DNA of 64,000 nt. It comes from Chryseobacterium sp. H1D6B. Its GTDB lineage: Bacteria; Bacteroidota; Bacteroidia; Flavobacteriales; Weeksellaceae. The DNA lies in the NCBI RefSeq assembly GCF_029892445.1, contig NZ_JARXVJ010000001.1, forward strand, positions 3,286,001 through 3,350,000. Reading direction: 5' to 3'. The translations under genes and the position numbers were made by a program. The notes under the pieces are model-generated. The model worked only from the letters and a program-made list of their open reading frames with translations. It had not been told where the DNA came from and did not search any database. Shown here piece after piece: positions 17,144 through 25,332 of this stretch (positions are counted from its first letter, which is position 1; each line of letters opens with the position of its first letter).

Positions 17144-18283
17144 ATGAATTTATTCAACGTATATCCATTATTCAATATAAACCCAGTTAAGGCCCAAGGT
17201 TCTTTTCTTTGGGACGAAAAAGGAGAAAAATATCTTGATTTTTATGGTGGCCACGCAGTGATTTCCATTGGACACAATCATCCGCATTATCAAAATAAGC
17301 TAAAAGATCAGTTAGAAAAAATTTCATTCTATTCAAATTCTGTACAGAATGAACTGCAGGCTGAACTTGCTGACAAGCTAGGAAAACTGTCTGGATATGA
17401 AGACTACAGCCTTTTCTTATGCAACTCAGGGGCAGAAGCCAATGAAAACGCATTAAAACTGGCTTCATTTCATAATGGAAAAAGCAAAGTGCTTTATTTT
17501 TCTGGATCATTTCACGGGAGAACTGCGGCGGCGGTTTCTGTAACGGACAATCCTAAAATTGTAGCGCCTGTAAATTATTCTGAAAGATTCATTAAATCCG
17601 GCTGGAACGATATTGAGCAGTTAGAAGAAGTTTTCAAAACGCAGGGAAATGACATTTCATCTGTTATTATTGAAGGAATTCAAGGGGTGGGCGGAATTAT
17701 GATTCCTACGAAAGGGTTCTTGTTTAAAATTAAAGAATTATGTGAGCAGTATGATGCCGCTTTGATTTTAGACGAGGTGCAGTCAGGTTATGGCAGATCA
17801 GGATATTTCTTTGCCCATCAGGAGACTGGAATTGAACCTGATATGATCACGACAGCAAAAGGAATGGGAAATGGTTTTCCGATCGGCGGTGTTTTAATTC
17901 ATCCAAAGTTTAAAGCAACTAACGGCCTGCTTGGAACTACTTTTGGCGGAAACCACCTGGCCTGTGCAGCGGCGATTGCTGTTTTAGATGTCATGAAAGA
18001 GGAGGATCTCATTGGAAATGCTGAAAAAATGGGAAGCTATATTGAAAATGAGATTAAAGATTTTCCACATATTAAATCTATTCGAAGGAAAGGGCTGATG
18101 ATTGGAGTAGAACTCGACAGAGACTGCTCAGAAGTGAGGAAAAACCTGCTTTATGATCATCATATTTTCACAGGGAATTCTAATGATAAGGCTGTGCTGA
18201 GGATTCTGCCGGCGCTTACCATAGAAAAAGAGGAAACTGATCTTTTCATCAATTCCTTGAAAATAGTTTTAAATAATATATAA
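17144..18283 (+). CDS. argD: Acetyl/succinylornithine aminotransferase
   Basis: 379 aa PLP-dependent class III aminotransferase converting the N-acyl-glutamate semialdehyde to N-acyl-ornithine with glutamate as donor. Visible motifs are NSGAEANENALKLA, FSGSFHGRTAAAVS, ILDEVQSGYGRSG and TTAKGMGNGFPIGG, which contains the PLP-binding Lys. A 101-bp gap after argC includes AT-rich sequence but no terminator, so transcription probably continues through. Confidence 0.93.
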   Translation: MNLFNVYPLFNINPVKAQGSFLWDEKGEKYLDFYGGHAVISIGHNHPHYQNKLKDQLEKISFYSNSVQNELQAELADKLGKLSGYEDYSLFLCNSGAEANENALKLASFHNGKSKVLYFSGSFHGRTAAAVSVTDNPKIVAPVNYSERFIKSGWNDIEQLEEVFKTQGNDISSVIIEGIQGVGGIMIPTKGFLFKIKELCEQYDAALILDEVQSGYGRSGYFFAHQETGIEPDMITTAKGMGNGFPIGGVLIHPKFKATNGLLGTTFGGNHLACAAAIAVLDVMKEEDLIGNAEKMGSYIENEIKDFPHIKSIRRKGLMIGVELDRDCSEVRKNLLYDHHIFTGNSNDKAVLRILPALTIEKEETDLFINSLKIVLNNI

Positions 18284-18418
18284 CCGCAAAAGTGACTAAA
18301 AGTTCACATAAAATGAAAATCTATGATTTTCAAAAAAAAATTAAGTGCTCTTATTCGGGATCATTTATAGAACTTAAAATAAAACTAACGTGTTTTAAAA
18401 CTTTGTGACTTTTGTGGT
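18283..18418. repeat. Inverted-repeat-bounded intergenic element between argD and argF'
   Basis: Ends are ACCGCAAAAGTGAC at 18283-18296 and its near-perfect inverse GTGACTTTTGTGGT at 18405-18418, about 108 bp apart. An inner hairpin (TGAAAATC-TAT-GATTTTCA) also forms. It resembles the CGCAAAG-type intergenic repeats I associate with Flavobacteriia, though I could not compare it with other genomes. Confidence 0.6.
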
Positions 18419-18447
18419 AAAAAGAAAATCTATCAAACATCAATCAA

Positions 18448-19410
18448 ATGAAAAATTTCACCTCTGTAAGTGATATTGAAAACTTACAGGAAATCATAAA
18501 AAAAGCTTTAGTTATTAAAGATAATCCGCTTTCAGAAACTGAAAAAGGAAAAGGGAAAACCATAGGGCTTGTATTTTTAAATTCAAGTTTGAGAACCCGT
18601 TTAAGCAGTCAGATTGCTGCGCAGAATTTAGGATTAAATGTCCTGACATTAAATGCAGCGCAGGAAGCATGGAATCTGGAGTTTGCAGACGGAGCAGTAA
18701 TGAACGGAGATACCGTAGAACATATCAAAGATGCCATTGAAGTATTGAACCAGTACTGCGATATTATTGCCGTTCGTTGTTTTGCAGGCATGAAGAGTAA
18801 GGAAGATGACGTGAACGAGAGTATTTTAAGTCAGTTTGAAAAACACACAAAAATTCCTGTTATTTCTTTAGAATCAGCAACACGCCACCCGTTACAAAGT
18901 TTGGCCGACTGTATCACAATCACAGAAAACTGGAAAGAAAACCGTAAGCCAAAAGTGGTATTGACTTGGGCACCCCACATCAAACCGATTGCTCATGCAG
19001 TAGGAAATTCTTTTGCAGAATGGATGCAGGAAATGGATGTTGATTTTGTGATCACCAATCCGGAAGGCTACGATTTGGATAAAAACTTTACAAAAGATAT
19101 CAAAGTGATTCACAATCAAGATGAAGCGCTGAAAGATGCAGATTTTATTTATGTTAAAAACTGGTCGTCATTTGATGAGTATGCAGCGATGCCTCAAGTG
19201 AAAGAAAACTGGATGCTTACCAATGAAAAATTAGCAGGAACTAATGATGCAAAAGTAATGCACTGCCTTCCTGTCCGCAGAAATGTAGAATTAAGCGATG
19301 AGGTGATGGACGGCGGCAATTCCATCATTTATCAGCAGGCTAAAAACCGGATTTTCTCAGCACAGGCAGTGTTCAGTGAAATTTTAGATGAAATTAATAC
19401 TGGTAAATAA
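18448..19410 (+). CDS. argF': N-acylornithine carbamoyltransferase, probably N-succinyl type
   Basis: 320 aa. It transfers carbamoyl phosphate to N-acylated ornithine instead of free ornithine. The carbamoyl-phosphate site is FLNSSLRTRLSSQ, and HCLPVRRN is the late family motif. Residue 90 is Val in GDTVEHIKDA. In Xanthomonas acetylornithine carbamoyltransferase the matching residue is Glu92, while the Bacteroides succinylornithine enzyme has Pro90, and published swaps of Glu to Pro, Ser, Ala or Val change preference to the succinyl substrate. I therefore infer N-succinylornithine as substrate. argB follows 7 bp later. Confidence 0.88.
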   Translation: MKNFTSVSDIENLQEIIKKALVIKDNPLSETEKGKGKTIGLVFLNSSLRTRLSSQIAAQNLGLNVLTLNAAQEAWNLEFADGAVMNGDTVEHIKDAIEVLNQYCDIIAVRCFAGMKSKEDDVNESILSQFEKHTKIPVISLESATRHPLQSLADCITITENWKENRKPKVVLTWAPHIKPIAHAVGNSFAEWMQEMDVDFVITNPEGYDLDKNFTKDIKVIHNQDEALKDADFIYVKNWSSFDEYAAMPQVKENWMLTNEKLAGTNDAKVMHCLPVRRNVELSDEVMDGGNSIIYQQAKNRIFSAQAVFSEILDEINTGK

Positions 19411-19417
19411 CTGAATC

Positions 19418-20212
19418 ATGAAAGAGAAACTTTTTGTTGTAAAAATAGGAGGTGCTTTGATTGATGATGAAAAGTTGTTAAATCAGTTTTTAGAGCAGTT
19501 TGCAGGCATTCAGGAAAAGAAAATCCTGGTTCACGGCGGCGGAAAATTAGCAACTACGCTGGCGGATAAATTAGGAATTCCGCAGCAGCTGGTCAACGGA
19601 AGAAGAATTACAGATAAAGCAACGCTGGATATTGTAGCGATGGTGTATGCAGGAAGTATCAATAAAAATATTGCGGCAAAACTGCAGCAGAAAAACTGTA
19701 ACGCTATTGGCCTTTCCGGGCCGGATGCGAATGTGATTCAGGCACAGAAAAGAATTCATCCGGAGATAGATTTCGGATTTGTAGGAGATATTGATAAAAA
19801 GAGTGTTGATCAGAAAATGATCTCAAATTTTATCAGTCTTGGTCTGGTTCCTGTTTTTTCTGCAGTCACGCACGATAAAAAAGGAAATCTTTTAAATACC
19901 AATGCGGATACCATTGCTTCGGTTACCGCGCAGTCAATGTCAGAAATATATGATGTAGAACTGCTGTACTGTTTTGATAAAGAGGGAGTATTGGAAAATG
20001 TAGAAGATTCTGATTCAGTTATAAAAAAGGTCTCACAGGACAATTTTTCGACTTTAAAAAAAGCTGGAAAACTGCACAAAGGCATTCTGCCCAAGCTTGA
20101 AAATGCACTTAGTGCCATTAAAAATAATGTAAATAAGGTATTCTTGATCAAAGAAACCCGATTGAAAAACCATATAGAAACCCATCATGGAGGAACTGAA
20201 ATCTGTTTATAA
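19418..20212 (+). CDS. argB: N-acylglutamate kinase
   Basis: 264 aa amino-acid-kinase-fold protein. It phosphorylates N-acyl-glutamate, the second step of the pathway. The ATP- and substrate-binding glycine loops KIGGALIDD and VHGGGKLATTLADKLGI are at the N-terminus, and ISLGLVPVFSAVTHD and NTNADTIAS lie in the C-terminal lobe. It lacks the long N-terminal extension of arginine-inhibited kinases, so feedback control here may fall elsewhere. Its end overlaps argE by 26 bases. Confidence 0.93.
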   Translation: MKEKLFVVKIGGALIDDEKLLNQFLEQFAGIQEKKILVHGGGKLATTLADKLGIPQQLVNGRRITDKATLDIVAMVYAGSINKNIAAKLQQKNCNAIGLSGPDANVIQAQKRIHPEIDFGFVGDIDKKSVDQKMISNFISLGLVPVFSAVTHDKKGNLLNTNADTIASVTAQSMSEIYDVELLYCFDKEGVLENVEDSDSVIKKVSQDNFSTLKKAGKLHKGILPKLENALSAIKNNVNKVFLIKETRLKNHIETHHGGTEICL

Positions 20213-21269
20213 TCAAGAAGAACTATTCAATAACGCGGTTGAATTGTTAAAAAAACTGATTGAAATTCCTTCATTCAGCAAGGATGAATACAATACGTCT
20301 GCAGAGATCGAAAACTTCTTTAAAAAGCATCAGATCCCGGCAGAACGGTTTAAAAATAACATCTGGGCAGTCAATAAACATTTTGACCAGTCCAAGCCTT
20401 CCATTTTGCTGAATACCCATCATGATACGGTGAAACCTAATAAGGCTTACACGCTGGATCCGTTTACAGCCATTGAAAAAGATGGAAAATTGTACGGATT
20501 GGGCAGCAATGATGCTGGAGCTTCTTTGGTTGCTTTAGCACAGACGTTTTTGCATTTTTATGAAAAAGAAGATTTAAAATATAATTTAGTTATTGCTTTG
20601 ACGGCTGAGGAGGAGATTTCTGGATTTGATGGAATTGAAGCCTTATTTCCGAAGCTTCCAAATGTAGAGCTCGCCATTGTAGGAGAACCCACGCAGATGA
20701 ATCTGGCGGTCGCAGAAAAAGGACTTCTGGTTATTGACGGAGAAATGAAAGGAACTCCTTCTCACGCTGCTCATCCGAATAATGACAATTCAATTGTAAA
20801 GTGTCTTGAAGATCTGCAGGGAATTTTAAATTTTAAATTTCCAAAGGTTTCAGATTATTTGGGAGAAGTAAAAATTACGCTCTCAGGAATTCACGCCGGC
20901 GTGCAGCATAATGTAGTTCCCGAGGCTTGTAACTTCACACTGGATGTAAGAGTTACAGATGTGTATACTAATGAAGAGGCTTTTGAGATCATCCAGTCAC
21001 AGATGGAATCTGCTTTAACCGCCAGGTCTTTCAGGCTGAATTCTTCAAAAATTGAGATGGACCATCCTTTTGTAGAGGCAGGTATGGCGATTGGAAGGAC
21101 AACATACGGCTCGCCGACTTCTTCGGATCAGGCGATCATTCCTTGTACCTCTGTAAAACTTGGTCCCGGAGAAAGCAGGCGCTCCCATACGGCAGACGAG
21201 TTTATAGAGCTCAATGAGATCAAAGAGGGTATTGATATTTACATCCGGATTTTGGAAAAAGTGTTGTAG
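20187..21269 (+). CDS. argE: M20-family deacylase (N-acyl-ornithine/citrulline deacylase)
   Basis: 360 aa zinc amidohydrolase of the M20/ArgE-DapE family. The metal-binding His and Asp are in LLNTHHDTVKP, the catalytic and bridging acids in LTAEEEISGFDGIE, with GEPTQ and a late His in RRSHTADEF. With an acylornithine carbamoyltransferase upstream, its substrate should be N-acyl-citrulline, releasing citrulline for argG; this is inferred from the pathway. It is translationally coupled to argB by overlap. Confidence 0.88.
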   Translation: MEELKSVYNQEELFNNAVELLKKLIEIPSFSKDEYNTSAEIENFFKKHQIPAERFKNNIWAVNKHFDQSKPSILLNTHHDTVKPNKAYTLDPFTAIEKDGKLYGLGSNDAGASLVALAQTFLHFYEKEDLKYNLVIALTAEEEISGFDGIEALFPKLPNVELAIVGEPTQMNLAVAEKGLLVIDGEMKGTPSHAAHPNNDNSIVKCLEDLQGILNFKFPKVSDYLGEVKITLSGIHAGVQHNVVPEACNFTLDVRVTDVYTNEEAFEIIQSQMESALTARSFRLNSSKIEMDHPFVEAGMAIGRTTYGSPTSSDQAIIPCTSVKLGPGESRRSHTADEFIELNEIKEGIDIYIRILEKVL

Positions 21270-21580
21270 AAATAAGATGGGAGAGGGAAGAGGGAAGTTT
21301 ATGGCGGTGTGTTAATCACTTCCAGCCTCCAGCCTCAAAACTTCCAGCTTTAAAAATAATTCGATTCTAGTTAGTTTTTTAATGTTTTGACCCAGCCCGG
21401 TACGACGGCAATGAAGTTGGGCAGTTTTTAATAAGATTTATGCAAAAAGAAGATTAAAAATGAAAGACCTTTTAAATGTGGAAATGTTTAAAGTCTTGGC
21501 AGGAATGTCATGCCGGGTGAAGTCGAAACCATTGAAACGTTAAGATCGAAACACTATATAATATTTTAATAGTAAAAATT
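21270..21580. other. Repeat-bearing spacer between argE and argH
   Basis: 311 bp without a gene. It has a short purine run (GGGAGAGGGAAGAGGGAAG), a CTTCCAGCCTCCAGCCTC tract with more TTCCAGC copies, and two GC-richer fragments (GACCCAGCCCGG ... TTGGGCAG, and GTCATGCCGGGTGAAGTCG) resembling worn pieces of dispersed intergenic repeats. No terminator is evident. Confidence 0.5.
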
Positions 21581-22885
21581 ATGAAAAAAATATGGCAGAA
21601 AGATGACCTTGCCACCAATATATTAGTCAACAAATTTACAGTAGGAAAAGACCTTGATTTTGATGAAAGATTAGCGAAATATGATGTTAAAGGTTCTATG
21701 GCTCACTGTAAAATGCTGGCGGAAGTAGGGATTATTTCCAATGAAGAATCGGAGCAGATGCTTTCTGTTTTGTCGTTGATATTACAGCATATCGAAGACG
21801 GGACTTTTGAAATCGACCAGCAGGCGGAAGATATCCACTCGCAGATTGAAGCGGTTTTAATTGAGGAATTAGGAGACACTGGAAAAAAGATCCATACGGC
21901 AAGATCTAGAAATGATCAGGTTTTACTGGATATCAAATTGTATTTGTTAGATGAAATTCGTGAAATAGCTTCACTTACTAACGGGTTTTTCCAATTGCTG
22001 GCTGAGTTAGCTGAAACACATAAAGATATTTTACTTCCGGGATATACCCATCTGCAGATCGCAATGCCTTCTTCTTTCGGACTTTGGTTCGGAGCCTATG
22101 CAGAAGCTCTGTTGGATGATGTAGAGCTGTTATTTTCTGTGAAGAATATCATTAATAAAAATCCTTTAGGCTCTGCGGCAGGCTACGGCTCGTCTTTTCC
22201 TATCGACCGTGAGAGTACTACTTATAATTTAGGATTTCAGTCGATGAATTATAACGCAGTCTATGCACAGATGACCCGCGGAAAGTCTGAAAAATTACTC
22301 GCGATGGCGATGGCATCTTTAGGAGGAACACTTGGGAAATTTGCATATGATGTATGTTTATATTTAAGCCAGAACTTTGATTTTATCAGTTTTCCAAAAG
22401 AGTTTACGACAGGAAGCAGTATTATGCCGCATAAAAAAAATCCTGATATTTTTGAATTGGTAAGAGCACGCTGTAATAGAATCCAGTCGCTTCCGAATGA
22501 ACTGATTTTATTGACAAACAACCTTCCGTCAGGATACCATAGAGATGTGCAGCTGACTAAAGAAATTCTGTTCCCTGCAATAGATTCTTTAAAGGAATGT
22601 CTTGAAATATTAAATTATACACTGCCCAATATTCAAGTGAAAGACGGGATTCTGAACGATGAGAAATACAAATATCTTTTCAGTGTTGAGAAAATAAATG
22701 AAGAGGTTAAAAATGGGAGTTCTTTCCGTGATGCCTACGTAAAAGTGGGACAGGATATAGAAAATAATGAATTTGAGTTTGAAATTAAAAATTTAAACCA
22801 TACCCATCAGGGAAGTATAGGAAACCTTGGTTTAGATAAAGTAAGCCATCAGTTTAATAAATTGATTAACAAAATATTGGGGTGA
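21581..22885 (+). CDS. argH: Argininosuccinate lyase
   Basis: 434 aa, slightly shorter than the usual 450-460. It splits argininosuccinate into arginine and fumarate, the last step of the pathway. The fumarase/aspartase superfamily signature is clear (TTGSSIMPHKKNPDIFELVR), with HTARSRNDQVLLDIKLYL and GYTHLQIAMPSSFGLWFGA as earlier family blocks. It closes the arginine cluster and is followed by an array of repeats. Confidence 0.95.
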   Translation: MKKIWQKDDLATNILVNKFTVGKDLDFDERLAKYDVKGSMAHCKMLAEVGIISNEESEQMLSVLSLILQHIEDGTFEIDQQAEDIHSQIEAVLIEELGDTGKKIHTARSRNDQVLLDIKLYLLDEIREIASLTNGFFQLLAELAETHKDILLPGYTHLQIAMPSSFGLWFGAYAEALLDDVELLFSVKNIINKNPLGSAAGYGSSFPIDRESTTYNLGFQSMNYNAVYAQMTRGKSEKLLAMAMASLGGTLGKFAYDVCLYLSQNFDFISFPKEFTTGSSIMPHKKNPDIFELVRARCNRIQSLPNELILLTNNLPSGYHRDVQLTKEILFPAIDSLKECLEILNYTLPNIQVKDGILNDEKYKYLFSVEKINEEVKNGSSFRDAYVKVGQDIENNEFEFEIKNLNHTHQGSIGNLGLDKVSHQFNKLINKILG

Positions 22886-22904
22886 AGGTTAATGGGAAGG
22901 CTCT

Positions 22905-23699
22905 AAAATCTAATGGTTAAAAAATTTAAACCGTTATGAATTATTGAGAAATCAAGAGTATTAAGGAGATTCCTCGCTCTGCTCGGAATGACAAAAATGA
23001 CAGATGACCGAGTTTACTCTCAAAGTCCCTTCTGTCATTCAGAACGGAGCGTAAGGGCAGTGAAGAATCTCAATTGAAGGAGGATATTGTTAATCTTAAT
23101 ATTCTTAACACCTTACCCAAAACCTTAATGGTTGAAAGATTTAAACCGTTAAGAATTATTGAGAAATTAAGAGTATTAAGGAGATTCCTCGCTCTGCTCG
23201 GAATGACAAAAAAATGACAGATGACCGAGTTTACTCTCAAAGTCCCTTCTGTCATTCAGAACGGAGTGTAAGCGCAGTGAAGAATCTCAATTGGAGTGGC
23301 TAATCTTAATATTCTTAACACCTTAACGTAAACCTTAATGGTTAAAAAATTTAAAAAGCTAAGAATTATGAAAAATTAAGAGTATTAAGGAGATTCCTCA
23401 CTCTGCTTGGAATGACAAAAATGACAGATGACCGAGTTTACTCTCAAAGTCCCTGCTGTCATTCAGAACGGAGCGTAAGTGCAGTGAAGAATCTTAATTG
23501 AAGCAGCTATTCTTAACACCTTACCCAAAACCTTAATGGTTGAAAGATTTAAACCGTTAAGAATTATTGAGAAATTAAGAGTATTAAGGAGATTCCTCAC
23601 TCTGCTTGGAATGACAAAAATGACAGATGAACCGTGTTTACTCTCAAAGTCCCTTCTGTCATTCAGAACGGAGCGTAAGGGCAGTGAAGAATCTCAATT
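22905..23699. repeat. Tandem array of palindromic MITE-like elements
   Basis: Three complete elements (about 23034-23207, 23251-23416 and 23458-23615) with a half element on each side, repeating every 199-215 bp. Each begins GTCATTCAGAACGGAGYG, has a GTGAAGAATCT segment, AT-rich fold-back arms around CTTAATGGTT, and ends GGAGATTCCTC...TCGGAATGAC, the inverse of the start. Elements are joined by a conserved spacer of about 41 bp that includes ATGACCGAGTTTACTCTC. The array fills the space between argH and the Lrp gene stop. Confidence 0.9.
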
Positions 23700-24161
23700 T
23701 TATTCCAGATCTATCTTGAATTTGGTGGATTTTTTCACCTCATGAAGGACGATAGAGCTGTGATACTGTCCAATATTGGGAATATTTGAAATTACATTGA
23801 CGGCGAAGTTATTATAAGAATTAATATCCTTAGCAATGATCTTCAGCATATAATCGTATTCTCCAGAAAGACTTATGATTTCCTGCACTTCATCGTATTT
23901 TCCAATATTCTTTTCAAAAGTTTCAAGTACTTTTTTAGACTGTTCCTTGAGGCGGACGTTGCAGTAGACCACAATATTAAGCCCTAGTTTTTCACGGTTC
24001 AGAAGACCTACATATTTCTCAATAACGCCCTGCTTCTCTAAATGTTTGATACGTTCATAAGTAGGTGTGAAGGTAAGACCGATCTTTTCTGAAATTTCTT
24101 TAACAGATAAGGTAGAGTCTTCCTGAATAATACTGAGAATCATTTTGTCTTTAGCGTCCAT
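23700..24161 (-). CDS. Lrp/AsnC-family transcriptional regulator
   Basis: 153 aa from the ATG at 24161; an in-frame ATG at 24212 would add a poor hydrophobic extension. The N-terminus MDAKDKMILSIIQEDSTLSV followed by SEKIGLTFTPTYERIKHLEK is the winged HTH, and EVQEIISLSGEYDYMLKIIA is the RAM effector-binding domain. It is divergent from pyrB and just downstream of the arginine cluster, so it might sense an amino acid and act on one of them, but no binding site could be assigned. Confidence 0.92.
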   Translation of the reverse strand: MDAKDKMILSIIQEDSTLSVKEISEKIGLTFTPTYERIKHLEKQGVIEKYVGLLNREKLGLNIVVYCNVRLKEQSKKVLETFEKNIGKYDEVQEIISLSGEYDYMLKIIAKDINSYNNFAVNVISNIPNIGQYHSSIVLHEVKKSTKFKIDLE

Positions 24162-24248
24162 GGGGTAAAATTGAGATTGAACAAAAATATTAAGAAAAAA
24201 TGAGAATAGCATGTGATTAAGGTTTTTTAATTTATTTGGAACTTTGAT

Positions 24249-24279
24249 TTTGTAGTATCGGTAAAATTATATATCTTTG
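24249..24279 (+). promoter_or_regulatory. Promoter of the pyrB-carA-carB transcript
   Basis: TTTG at 24249-24252, 19-nt spacer, TATCTTTG at 24272-24279. It fits the Bacteroidota consensus exactly. The predicted start site is near 24284, only about 2 nt before the leader-peptide ATG, so the leader ORF would be essentially leaderless. Confidence 0.85.
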
Positions 24280-24285
24280 CACCTA

Positions 24286-24357
24286 ATGAATAAAAAAGTA
24301 TTTATATCATTAGATTTACCGGGCGAAAGCGCCCTTTACGATATTTATTGTTATTAA
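24286..24357 (+). CDS. 23-codon leader peptide upstream of pyrB
   Basis: ATG to TAA, 23 residues (MNKKVFISLDLPGESALY then DIYCY). It starts at the predicted transcript 5' end and stops exactly at the 5' arm of an intrinsic terminator. Its codons include a GC hairpin (GGGCG-AAAG-CGCCC, 24321-24334) followed by a 21-nt stretch in which 13 bases are U. This layout resembles the E. coli pyrBI leader, where low UTP stalls RNA polymerase so a ribosome can catch up and block the terminator. Function is inferred from layout; peptide sequence is not like E. coli PyrL. Confidence 0.6.
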   Translation: MNKKVFISLDLPGESALYDIYCY

Positions 24358-24383
24358 GCGAAGATTTTGTCTTCGCTTTTTTT
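24356..24383 (+). terminator. Attenuator (intrinsic terminator) in the pyrB leader
   Basis: Perfect 9-bp stem AAGCGAAGA/TCTTCGCTT with loop TTTTG, followed directly by T residues, ending 21 bp before the pyrB ATG. Its 5' arm begins at the leader-peptide stop codon, so a ribosome finishing the leader would prevent the hairpin. Confidence 0.85.
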
Positions 24384-24404
24384 ATGTAAAAAAATTAAGA
24401 TATT

Positions 24405-25298
24405 ATGTTTACGATCACAGAACTAAGTACCGAGAAAATCAATAGTATACTGGCCGAAGCGCTCGCTTTTGCAGAGGGAAAAACTGCTAAAATTGAAGGC
24501 GAAGTTTTCTGCTCAAATCTCTTCTTTGAAGACAGCACGAGAACAAAAACAAGCTTCGATATGGCCGAGAGAAAATTAGGATTACAGGTTGTTCCTTTTG
24601 ATGCCTCTCACAGTTCAGTAAACAAAGGAGAAAGTTTATATGACACGGTAAAAACGATTGAGAGTTTAGGAGTAGATCTGGTTGTGATAAGAGATAAAAA
24701 AGACGGATTCTTTGAAGAATTAAAAAATATCAAGATTCCTGTGATCAACGGCGGAGACGGAACAGGAAACCATCCTTCTCAGTGTATGCTTGATTTAATG
24801 ACTATCTATCAGGAATTTGGAAAGTTTGAAGGCCTGAAAGTAGGAATAGTAGGAGATGTAAAACACAGCCGTGTTGCGAATTCTAATGCAGAAGCATTAA
24901 GAAGACTGGGAGTAAAAGTATACTTCTCAGGGCCTGAAGATTGGTTTGATGAAGGAGCTTTGATCAATGGAACCTATCTTTCTTTAGATGAAATGATAGG
25001 GGAAGTAGATGTACTGATGCTGCTGAGAATCCAGCATGAAAGACATGATGCTAAAATGAGTTTCACTGCTTCTGACTACCATAGAAGATATGGACTGACA
25101 AAAGAACGTGAAAAAGCAATGAAAAAAGAAGCGATTATCATGCATCCAGCACCTATCAATAGAGGAGTAGAAATAGATACCGACTTAGTAGAATGCGGAC
25201 GCTCAAGAATTTTCAAGCAGATGCAGAACGGCGTTTTTGCAAGAATGGCGATACTTAAAAATGCCTTGGAAGAAAAAGGTTTTAAGTTTATTAAATAA
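24405..25298 (+). CDS. pyrB: Aspartate carbamoyltransferase, catalytic chain
   Basis: 297 aa. It condenses carbamoyl phosphate with aspartate, the committed step of pyrimidine synthesis. The carbamoyl-phosphate loop FFEDSTRTKTSFDMAE, HPSQCMLDLMTIY, VGDVKHSRVANS and MHPAPINRGVEI are all present. No regulatory chain (pyrI) follows, so control may rest on the leader upstream. carA starts 34 bp downstream. Confidence 0.95.
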   Translation: MFTITELSTEKINSILAEALAFAEGKTAKIEGEVFCSNLFFEDSTRTKTSFDMAERKLGLQVVPFDASHSSVNKGESLYDTVKTIESLGVDLVVIRDKKDGFFEELKNIKIPVINGGDGTGNHPSQCMLDLMTIYQEFGKFEGLKVGIVGDVKHSRVANSNAEALRRLGVKVYFSGPEDWFDEGALINGTYLSLDEMIGEVDVLMLLRIQHERHDAKMSFTASDYHRRYGLTKEREKAMKKEAIIMHPAPINRGVEIDTDLVECGRSRIFKQMQNGVFARMAILKNALEEKGFKFIK

Positions 25299-25332
25299 AA
25301 AGTAAATAAGAATAAAGAGATAAAGAGAAAAA

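Noticed and set aside
23070..23255. 61-codon minus-strand ORF
   Set aside because: It lies wholly inside the palindromic repeat array; its VIPSRARNLLN-type peptide is a usual artefact of such repeats.
24284..24405. PyrR-binding attenuator
   Set aside because: No PyrR anti-antiterminator consensus was seen and no pyrR gene adjoins; the leader ORF/terminator layout fits translation-coupled attenuation better.
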